Under the pieces are notes generated by a model. The model ran no database searches. It saw only the letters and a list, made by a program, of their open reading frames with translations, and was not told the DNA's origin. Shown here piece by piece: positions 1-5,882 of a DNA stretch of 6,690 nt. Position 1 is the first letter of the stretch. The number at the start of each line of letters is the position of its first letter. The position numbers and the translations under genes are program-made. This stretch comes from Akkermansiaceae bacterium (GTDB lineage: Bacteria > Verrucomicrobiota > Verrucomicrobiia > Verrucomicrobiales > Akkermansiaceae), in contig JALZVD010000046.1 in the NCBI GenBank assembly GCA_023300205.1, positions 1-6,690 on the forward strand. The letters run 5' to 3'.

Positions 1-956
1 TCCGTTCCATGCTTTGCATAAAATGATAAAATATCAAAAACCAACTGACTCTTCATCGACATCGGATGCACCTTGATAGGTAATGCATCCGCTAACGTAT
101 GCAGCTCAGCTAGCGGCTTCTCACGGAATTCATTCACAACCAGATTTTTAGGCACATCAAACTTAGGTTCTTCTACCACTACCTCTTCAACCTCTGGCTT
201 CTCCTTTTCTCCTTCCTGAACACTAACCAGCTTCTTTTCATCTGCCTTTACCTCCACAGCCTCACCTGCCGCTGATTCAGCCTTCTGTGCTAACTTCTCT
301 TCAACTTTAGGCACAATACCCTTATCCAAGTTTAATTCTTCTTGCGCTTCTTCGCTCATGATCTTTTGTTCTTTAATAAATCTATTTACCTGCGCCTCTA
401 ACACAGTTTTCGGTCCTTCATTCCATAGCACAACATCGGCACATTTCTCCTTATGGGAAATGGGGAGTTGGGCCTCAAGAATGGCAAAAACCGTAGCATC
501 ATCCAATCCGCTCCTCATTTTTAGCCGCTGCACCTGCGTCATACGCGAAACAGCAACCACCAGATTTGCCTCCTGACCAAAGTCAAATCCACCCTCAAAT
601 AAAAGCGGAACGTCGGCAACAAAGAACGATGCACAGCCACTATGCAACGCTTCCTCCTTTAGCGCAAGACATTCTTTTCTTACCAAAGGATGAATGAAAT
701 CTTGCAACCTAGTCTTCAGATTATCATCTGAAAATACCACCTCACGTAAATAATGTTTATCTAAATCGCCGGCTTCAGTTAGACAATCCGCCCCAAAGAT
801 ATGAGCGATATTAGCAATCACCTCAACATCTCCATAAAGCCTATGCACACAAGCATCAGCATCAAATAACACCAAATTAGAATCAGCTACTTGCATCATC
901 TTCGCCACCGTAGATTTACCTGTAGCTATTCCTCCGGTTAGACCAAATGACTTCAT
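1..956 (-). CDS. coaE-rho: Fused dephospho-CoA kinase (CoaE) - transcription termination factor Rho, C-terminus cut by window edge
   Basis: The frame opens at ATG 956-954 and stays open to base 1 (318 complete codons). Residues 1-199 are a whole CoaE, which phosphorylates the 3'-hydroxyl of dephospho-CoA ribose with ATP, the last CoA step. Visible CoaE features are the P-loop GGIATGKS (8-15), the FDAD segment (31-34), IHPLVR (88-93), PLLFE (117-121), the QVQRLKMR lid segment (141-148) and the late AD..LWNEG segment (173-181). Residues 200-275 are a low-complexity acidic/lysine linker. Residues 276-318 (LAELHTLADALPIKVHP, then a helix ending YAKHGT) match the Rho N-terminal helical domain; the RNA-binding and ATPase domains lie outside. 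I checked every codon between the parts and found no stop. An in-frame ATG at 359-357 (MSEEAQEEL) could start a separate Rho, but CoaE has no stop of its own. An in-frame TAG at 962-960 fixes the start. The CoaE and Rho_N assignments are strong; a physically single protein is inferred. Confidence 0.88.
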   Translation of the reverse strand, partial: MKSFGLTGGIATGKSTVAKMMQVADSNLVLFDADACVHRLYGDVEVIANIAHIFGADCLTEAGDLDKHYLREVVFSDDNLKTRLQDFIHPLVRKECLALKEEALHSGCASFFVADVPLLFEGGFDFGQEANLVVAVSRMTQVQRLKMRSGLDDATVFAILEAQLPISHKEKCADVVLWNEGPKTVLEAQVNRFIKEQKIMSEEAQEELNLDKGIVPKVEEKLAQKAESAAGEAVEVKADEKKLVSVQEGEKEKPEVEEVVVEEPKFDVPKNLVVNEFREKPLAELHTLADALPIKVHPMSMKSQLVFDILSFYAKHGT

Positions 957-962
957 ACACTA

Positions 963-991
963 ATTTTAACAGCCTAACCACCCTATGGCAA
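963..991 (-). promoter_or_regulatory. Sigma70-type promoter of the coaE-rho gene, predicted leaderless
   Basis: Read on the minus strand, TTGCCA (991-986) is followed by a 17-nt spacer and TAAAAT (968-963). TG at 971-970 forms an extended -10 (TGTTAAAAT). Each box is one mismatch from the consensus TTGACA/TATAAT. Only six bases (TAGTGT) separate the -10 from the ATG at 956, which places the predicted start of transcription on the A of the start codon. The promoter lies just downstream of the terminator of the secretin gene, so the kinase-Rho gene appears to be its own transcription unit. Confidence 0.68.
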
Positions 992-1035
992 CATTAGTAA
1001 CACCATCGGACACACATCCCTCAGCTAAGACCACT

Positions 1036-1072
1036 AAACAAAAAAGCGGAACCGATCTCTCGGCACCGCTTT
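1036..1072 (-). terminator. Intrinsic (Rho-independent) terminator of the secretin operon
   Basis: On the minus strand the RNA would fold as AAAGCGG, UG, CCGA, a GAGA loop, UCGG, UU, CCGCUUU. This is an outer 7-bp stem (1072-1066 with 1049-1043) and an inner 4-bp stem (1063-1060 with 1055-1052), joined by a 2x2 internal loop that can form a G-U and a U-U pair. The loop GAGA fits the GNRA tetraloop pattern. A U-rich run (TTTTTTGTTT on the minus strand) follows directly. It starts 28 bases after the secretin stop codon. The opposite strand carries only three T after the stem, so it should act mainly leftward. Confidence 0.9.
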
Positions 1073-1099
1073 GAAATATATTTAGAGTAAAACCAGTTA

Positions 1100-3679
1100 C
1101 TACTTAATCGTAGGTAATAGACCTGCTCCATCACCAACTGCAGCCGGCTCACCACTAGCTCCGATCACTGTTTGTGAAACTGGCTGACCAGTAGCATCAA
1201 TGATTCGAGCTGTAACAAAGATAATCAAGTTACTCTTAATGTGATTCTCAGCCTTAGTCTGGAATAAACGTCCAATAAGAGGAAGATCTCCAAGTATAGG
1301 AACTTTGTCCTCTACATTTTGGACATTCTCTCTCATTAGTCCACCTACTGCAACTGTGTGACCATCATAGATAGTCAGTGAAGTATTCACACGACGTGTG
1401 GAGAACACTGGCATCTCGATACGGTTTTCAGTAATCGTAAGTGTCACTGAATTACCAAGTGCATCTGTAGCAGGTGATTGGATCGGTGATCCATAGTTAA
1501 TAAATCCTTCAAACTCAACAATCTCAGGCTTAAATGTAAGATCAATAGTGTATCCATCTTCACCTAAAATAGGCTCAACTTCTAAAGTAACACCAGTATT
1601 ACGAGTCTCAAATGCTGTCGGAGTCGCAGGAGTCACAGGGAAAATAGATCCACCTGTAGCAGCAGTACCATTACCACCAATACCTCCACTTGTACCAACT
1701 GAGTTTGGCAGCTCTGGTGGCTCATATTCAGTAGGATAGATAAACTCACGAATGATTTCAATAGTAGCTCTCTCACCTGAACGAGACACAATACTAGGCG
1801 CGGTCATTACATCAGCACCTCTTTTCTGCGAAAGTCCACGCATGATCATTTGCACCTGACCGTCTGAGAAAAGACCAGTTAGTGACAGAATCCCAGGAGC
1901 CACTGTGCTATTCTGAGCCGTTCGGTTAGGATTATTCAAAAATGAATCAATACTATCTCTGCTGATCGCGAAGTCACCTGAGCGATTTCCAGCAGTAACT
2001 ATATTATTAACACCTGTAGCTGCACCAGTTGGAACACCATTAATGGTAGTTCCATTAATAGGACTTACAAAGTCAGCACCTGTTCTTCCTGCAGCATTTC
2101 CAGACGTACCTCCACTCAAAAAGCTATTATTTGAAGTGATTCCAAATGGTGAAATAATCCAGTCAAAACCAAGCTCATCAGTATTTTCCTGTGTGATTTC
2201 AACAAATTTAGTGAGCATCTTGATCTGTCTAGGCTTTCTCAGACTAAGGTCATTTACCAACTCTTCAACTTGATCGAGTGCATTCGCTGTATTTCTTACA
2301 GTAAGTGTTGACCTCGCTTTACTAAATCCAGCAGTTGCCCCTTCTGGAAACTTAATACCCTGTAGCTCAAGTAATTCTTTGATAGATTTCTGAGGGCCTG
2401 ATGAAGCTTCATCATCACCAAACGGATCTCCACCACCGCCGCCGCCACCACCATCAGGACCATCACTAATGAGGTTTCTAAGATCTGGTGGAACACGGAA
2501 TGTGCGAGCGGACATTTCATTGTCATCTACATCTGTAGCCTTAAGGATAACCACAGAGTAATTCTCTACTTTGTAGCGAAGACCTGTCATCTCACAGATC
2601 TGTCTAAGCGCTTCCTCTAAAGGTATATTACGAATCCTCAAACCTCCAAGCTTAATGTTTTCAATCTTACTCCCTTCATCCGAGATCTCTGGACCGTCAC
2701 CTATTTCTGCTGCTACATCAACAACCGTCGGATTTCGCAAAACAAAGTTAAGTCCCTTCCTGTTAGGATCAAGCTCCTGATCATCAAGCTCTCTTGAACG
2801 TTGACGTAAGAAATTAATCGCATCCCTCACAGTGGCATCTTCATCAAATTCCACCAGTGGTAGCATTATACTCTGAAGTTTTTGCCTTAGATAAAGTGCA
2901 GGATTGACTGAAGAACCTGCATTATTAGTTGTCAAATTATTAACATCTTGAATCTGTGGCGGAACAGCGACCTCCCATGCCTGATCTACCTGCATAAGCA
3001 TAGAAGCTCTAGTCTGATCATAAGCCGCACGGTAATAATCACTCTTTGCAGCGTTCACCCTCTCCATACCTCTTCTAGCAGCCTTGTTATAAGGGTCTAT
3101 TCTAAGAACCTCTTTATATTCAAGTGTAGCATGATCAAACTGCGCCTGATCATAATAACTTTGCGCTCTGTAAAGCAACTTACGCACCTTCTCCACATTC
3201 TTCACATGTGTATAAGTAAGAGTAGGGCTAGTACGGATAGGATCATCTAAATATTCTAGGTGCTTTTTAGCTACAACATTTCCTGGATCTTTCTCTAGGA
3301 CATTATCAAGAAGCTCTCTCGCTTGTGTGTATCTACCTGTTCTACGGTATTGCTGTGAAAGCGCAATAGATCCATCAAGAAGATGTCCAATATATTCACG
3401 ACGTCTTTCAGCTGCTATCGGCCCCTGTGGCAACATAGTCACTGCCTTACGGTACTGATTGACTGCCTCTTCGTAATTTCTCTCCGAGTAGGCTTTGCGC
3501 CCATCGAGAATTGCTTTATCTGCCTCTGCTATCTGTAGTTGTCTTCTAGCTATCTCTGCTTGCACAAGACTATTCTCTTGTGCAGATGCCGAGCTAGAAA
3601 CTACAATTGGCATGGCTATAGCAGCTGCCATTAATATAGCCGCTGTTCTACTGGATCGATGCGTAGGTGTGTTTTCCAT
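1100..3679 (-). CDS. Outer-membrane secretin with N-terminal TPR repeats (Amuc_1098-like, PilQ/GspD family)
   Basis: An 859-residue protein expected to form the multimeric outer-membrane channel of a type IV pilus or type II-like system. Residues 1-33 are a signal peptide (basic start, alanine-rich core, ASA before Q34). Three TPR-like helical repeats follow at about 52-86, 100-147 and 165-208; TPRs are found in secretin pilotins but are less usual in the secretin itself. An N0/STN-like region spans about 273-380, then comes a run of eight glycines (410-417), and an N3-like ring domain lies at about 444-484. The secretin core covers roughly 485-840 and carries the hallmark VPILGDLPLIGRLFQ (793-807). 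Ser/Gly/Asn-rich insertions occupy about 515-572 and 654-687. The ATG at 3679 is chosen because it begins the signal peptide; no Shine-Dalgarno is seen. It is last in the pilus locus, 124 nt after the previous gene, and is followed by a strong terminator. PilQ versus GspD cannot be decided from this protein alone. Confidence 0.93.
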   Translation of the reverse strand: MENTPTHRSSRTAAILMAAAIAMPIVVSSSASAQENSLVQAEIARRQLQIAEADKAILDGRKAYSERNYEEAVNQYRKAVTMLPQGPIAAERRREYIGHLLDGSIALSQQYRRTGRYTQARELLDNVLEKDPGNVVAKKHLEYLDDPIRTSPTLTYTHVKNVEKVRKLLYRAQSYYDQAQFDHATLEYKEVLRIDPYNKAARRGMERVNAAKSDYYRAAYDQTRASMLMQVDQAWEVAVPPQIQDVNNLTTNNAGSSVNPALYLRQKLQSIMLPLVEFDEDATVRDAINFLRQRSRELDDQELDPNRKGLNFVLRNPTVVDVAAEIGDGPEISDEGSKIENIKLGGLRIRNIPLEEALRQICEMTGLRYKVENYSVVILKATDVDDNEMSARTFRVPPDLRNLISDGPDGGGGGGGGDPFGDDEASSGPQKSIKELLELQGIKFPEGATAGFSKARSTLTVRNTANALDQVEELVNDLSLRKPRQIKMLTKFVEITQENTDELGFDWIISPFGITSNNSFLSGGTSGNAAGRTGADFVSPINGTTINGVPTGAATGVNNIVTAGNRSGDFAISRDSIDSFLNNPNRTAQNSTVAPGILSLTGLFSDGQVQMIMRGLSQKRGADVMTAPSIVSRSGERATIEIIREFIYPTEYEPPELPNSVGTSGGIGGNGTAATGGSIFPVTPATPTAFETRNTGVTLEVEPILGEDGYTIDLTFKPEIVEFEGFINYGSPIQSPATDALGNSVTLTITENRIEMPVFSTRRVNTSLTIYDGHTVAVGGLMRENVQNVEDKVPILGDLPLIGRLFQTKAENHIKSNLIIFVTARIIDATGQPVSQTVIGASGEPAAVGDGAGLLPTIK
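2429..2452 (-). repeat. Glycine-codon (GGN) tract inside the secretin gene
   Basis: Eight consecutive glycine codons, mixed GGT/GGC/GGA, encode residues 410-417 of the secretin. They lie in a linker between the N0-like region and the N3-like ring domain. Replication slippage in whole triplets would change linker length without breaking the frame. The flanks (DGP before, DPFGDDE after) are also linker-like, so I read this as a flexible hinge. Confidence 0.6.
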
Positions 3680-3680
3680 G

Positions 3681-3752
3681 ATTAAATATAGGTTCGTTTA
3701 TTTTAGGGTAGTTTGTGAAGCGTTTTTTTTCTTTTTTGTAAATTTTTTTACT
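3681..3752 (-). promoter_or_regulatory. A-tract-rich leader upstream of the secretin gene, possible promoter region
   Basis: The 124-nt gap between the Ca2+-motif gene and the secretin holds three closely spaced A-tracts on the minus strand (A7, A6 and A8 between 3747 and 3723). Downstream of these are two -10-like hexamers, TAAAAT and TATATT, the latter ending five bases before the ATG. No -35 box sits at a proper distance from either. A-tracts upstream of a promoter can act as UP elements or bend DNA, so a separate secretin promoter is possible but weakly supported. I see no terminator in this gap, so read-through from the upstream genes is also likely. Confidence 0.28.
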
Positions 3753-3803
3753 TAATTGTGACTATTCGGATTCCAGCACACTGAAAACCATGATCACATT
3801 GAC

Positions 3804-4796
3804 TTATTTCTTCTGTGGTATTTCAAAATCGGTCGTTAGTCTTTTATTCTTAGCTTGATACTCTATTTCAGCTTTATTACCTTTTCTAGATTTATACTTA
3901 TAAGGCTTCTTCTTTTCCTCAGCATTATATGGTAAAGAAAATGTGTCTCCTTCAGGCACGCTAAAAGGAGTATCTAGCCCAGAAACGTCTAGCATGAAAG
4001 TAGCAGTCCAATCTTCAAATTTAGTCTTCTTATTATAATAGAGCTTAAACTGATTATTCTGCTCTTTACCGTTATCCTTGAGTAAATAATATTCACCTTG
4101 TTCACCTGCAACATCAGCATCTTGGCCTTTCTCTAAGATCTCAAAACGACCAATGAGCGATGGATCATTCTTTGATTTTTCTGGAAACTTACCGCCCACT
4201 CCAAGAGTGCCATAGTACAACCTTCTGTTGTTATACTTGAAAGAGAAATTTCCCATCGCAGCATTCAGCTTCGTCCAGTTCATCTCATAATCATCTGCCT
4301 TCTCACCGGTAACCTTAAGTTTAGTGATATAGTTAGGGAGACTCGCTTTATCTGTTGGATCGGTACCACCATCAAATTCTTCGCGGTTCGTGAACCCATC
4401 GGCATCAGCATCCAGATCTGGACCGTCTTCTCTTTTATAATCTTCAAGGCCATACTTCTTCCACCATTCAAGTGGCATACCCTCATGAATCTCAAATTGA
4501 TCGGTCAAAGCTTTAAGCCCCTCTTGCCCTTTGATACTATAGAGCGGAAATGCCACAAAACTCTGAACCTCATTGCCATTACTAAGCGATGAACTAAACC
4601 CATGCTTCTCTCCAAATTTCTCTATAGCTCTGGTAAGAACGTTTCTTCCCGGCATCTCGACTGTATTATTCGCAACAGTTGTATTAGGGTCAGGAACACC
4701 ATCCCCACCTGAGAAGATTGAGTAACCTACTGCGATAGCAGCTACAGCCGCTACACCTAGCGCTGCTTTGTCATAATTTTCTGATAACCAAGACAT
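3804..4796 (-). CDS. Bitopic periplasmic protein with thrombospondin type-3-like Ca2+-binding motif (Amuc_1099 position)
   Basis: A 330-residue protein whose exact function I do not recognise. It has a short cytoplasmic start (MSWLSENYDK), one hydrophobic membrane segment (about 11-29), and a periplasmic remainder. Residues 108-153 hold PLEWWKKYGL followed by an acidic loop D127-x-D129-x-D131-x-D133-G-F-T-N-x-E139-E140 and GTDPTD (144-149). This WW...D-x-D-x-DG...NxxE...GTDPTD pattern is the Ca2+-binding thrombospondin type-3 repeat style common in verrucomicrobial surface proteins. The rest is rich in aromatic/charged alternation and is probably beta-strand, with a basic tail. There is no lipobox, so it is not a PilP-type lipoprotein. 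It sits between the PilO-like gene (22 nt upstream) and the secretin, where pilP or gspC would be expected. I infer a bridge between inner-membrane platform and secretin. The start is the first ATG and immediately precedes the membrane anchor. Confidence 0.82.
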   Translation of the reverse strand: MSWLSENYDKAALGVAAVAAIAVGYSIFSGGDGVPDPNTTVANNTVEMPGRNVLTRAIEKFGEKHGFSSSLSNGNEVQSFVAFPLYSIKGQEGLKALTDQFEIHEGMPLEWWKKYGLEDYKREDGPDLDADADGFTNREEFDGGTDPTDKASLPNYITKLKVTGEKADDYEMNWTKLNAAMGNFSFKYNNRRLYYGTLGVGGKFPEKSKNDPSLIGRFEILEKGQDADVAGEQGEYYLLKDNGKEQNNQFKLYYNKKTKFEDWTATFMLDVSGLDTPFSVPEGDTFSLPYNAEEKKKPYKYKSRKGNKAEIEYQAKNKRLTTDFEIPQKK

Positions 4797-4818
4797 AATA
4801 TTTTTGTTTACTCTTTAT

Positions 4819-5880
4819 TTAGTTGATTTTTTTTGCGGGGACCTGAGCGGTCTTCTCCTTCTCTAGTCGTGGAATTGGAACATTCTTAGTTTCTTTCATC
4901 AGAATAAGATCCAGCTGAACAAATGCAGTGATTCTCTCATCACCAATGACTTGCTTAATAATATCCTTATCTTCCTCCATCTCAGCAGCCCCGCCAGGAT
5001 TGAAGTCAAACCCTTGAATATCGTCTGTCATATCATCAGCTGCTGCCATACCCTCACCAACCAATCCTTCCTCCACTTTCGCGAATGTTGATTTAGAAAT
5101 AACCACAGGCTCTGAATCTTCATTCTGAATCTTCATTAACTTAACTGCGAAAAAATACTGCTCACTCGCAGTCACATCAGTAAGAAATTTTTGCAGACTT
5201 GCCTCCGTGCCTGTGAAAGTAATTTCGATAGGTAATTGATCACTAACAGAAGTCACCCCACCTGAACCCTTAGCATTTCTGCGTTTCTTATCCCTCTTCT
5301 CCTTCTTAGTCATCGGCTTAGCTACCTCACCCAGAGCTTCAGCAACTGGCGCACGGTAAACATGATTAAGCTCTTCGATTCCTGAATCAGCCAAGGTGAC
5401 AAATAACCAATCTAACGCTTCTCTATGGAAGTTTAGATACTCTGGAGACTGAACCTTCACCATTATATCAGCATATTTATCCATTCCAAAATACTGCTTA
5501 CCCTGAGTAGTAAATATAACCCCTTTCTTCCTGTAGTAGCCAGTGAGTTTTCTTACATACTTAGACACTTCAGCTGTAAATTGATTAGCGTTGAGCTTAG
5601 GTAATTTATCAGGGCGAAACGCCAACATATCATCCTGGAATTTCTTTGTATCCACTGCAAAAGTAGATAACCGATCTCCCAGCAATTTCTCATTCTCTAA
5701 ACTAGGATACGGCTTTGCAGCTTGAAGCATATTGATCTTATTCACCGCTACCTGCTGCCTACCTGCAGCCTCTGTCTTAGCAGAATTAGCACTCATTCCA
5801 AGATAGATGAATACCCCAGAAACCACCGCGGTAACTCCTAGTAATGTGCCTGCAAATTTGTTTTCTTGATACCAACTCAT
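4819..5880 (-). CDS. PilO/GspM-like pilus platform protein, homologue of Akkermansia Amuc_1100
   Basis: A 353-residue bitopic protein with a cytoplasmic start MSWYQENKF, a membrane segment at about 10-28, a short helical stretch, then a periplasmic part. Blocks near 140-176 (YLNFHREALDWLFVTLADSG, then IEELNHVYRAP) and 216-252 (LPIEITFTGTEASLQKFL, then YFFAVKLMKIQNE) correspond, from memory, to Amuc_1100 segments around IKVYRPQLP, PLEIAFQGDRESVLKAM and YLFTVNSIRIRNE. The late strand FVQLDLILM (320-328) also matches. Amuc_1100 is structurally related to PilO/PilN/GspL-type proteins, and the A. muciniphila protein is known for host signalling through TLR2. Two periplasmic ferredoxin-like halves are separated here by a basic insert (188-204, KKEKRDKKRR) not recalled in Amuc_1100. 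The ATG lies 2 nt after the stop of the upstream pilMN gene and lacks a Shine-Dalgarno, so translational coupling is likely. It is about 35 residues longer than Amuc_1100 (317). Confidence 0.88.
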   Translation of the reverse strand: MSWYQENKFAGTLLGVTAVVSGVFIYLGMSANSAKTEAAGRQQVAVNKINMLQAAKPYPSLENEKLLGDRLSTFAVDTKKFQDDMLAFRPDKLPKLNANQFTAEVSKYVRKLTGYYRKKGVIFTTQGKQYFGMDKYADIMVKVQSPEYLNFHREALDWLFVTLADSGIEELNHVYRAPVAEALGEVAKPMTKKEKRDKKRRNAKGSGGVTSVSDQLPIEITFTGTEASLQKFLTDVTASEQYFFAVKLMKIQNEDSEPVVISKSTFAKVEEGLVGEGMAAADDMTDDIQGFDFNPGGAAEMEEDKDIIKQVIGDERITAFVQLDLILMKETKNVPIPRLEKEKTAQVPAKKIN

Positions 5881-5882
5881 GA

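Noticed and set aside
358..576. 72-residue plus-strand reading frame
   Set aside because: It lies opposite the kinase part of the CoaE-Rho gene, whose motifs are unmistakable; the plus frame shows no family motif.
2296..2526. 76-residue minus-strand frame inside the secretin gene
   Set aside because: A different frame of the secretin N-domain and linker region; composition is a by-product of the glycine-codon tract, with no domain or start signal.
3722..3748. T-rich run on the plus strand as a possible terminator
   Set aside because: No GC-rich stem precedes it and no plus-strand gene leads into it; on the transcribed minus strand it is A-rich.
3495..3755. 86-residue plus-strand frame ending in a phenylalanine run
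   Set aside because: It is antisense to the secretin signal peptide and A-tract leader; the hydrophobic look comes from the reverse complement of alanine codons and poly-A.
3757..3798. TGTGA ... TCACA arms as a possible CRP-like operator or hairpin
   Set aside because: The arms are about 32 bases apart instead of 6, and a 5-bp stem with such a loop would be unstable.
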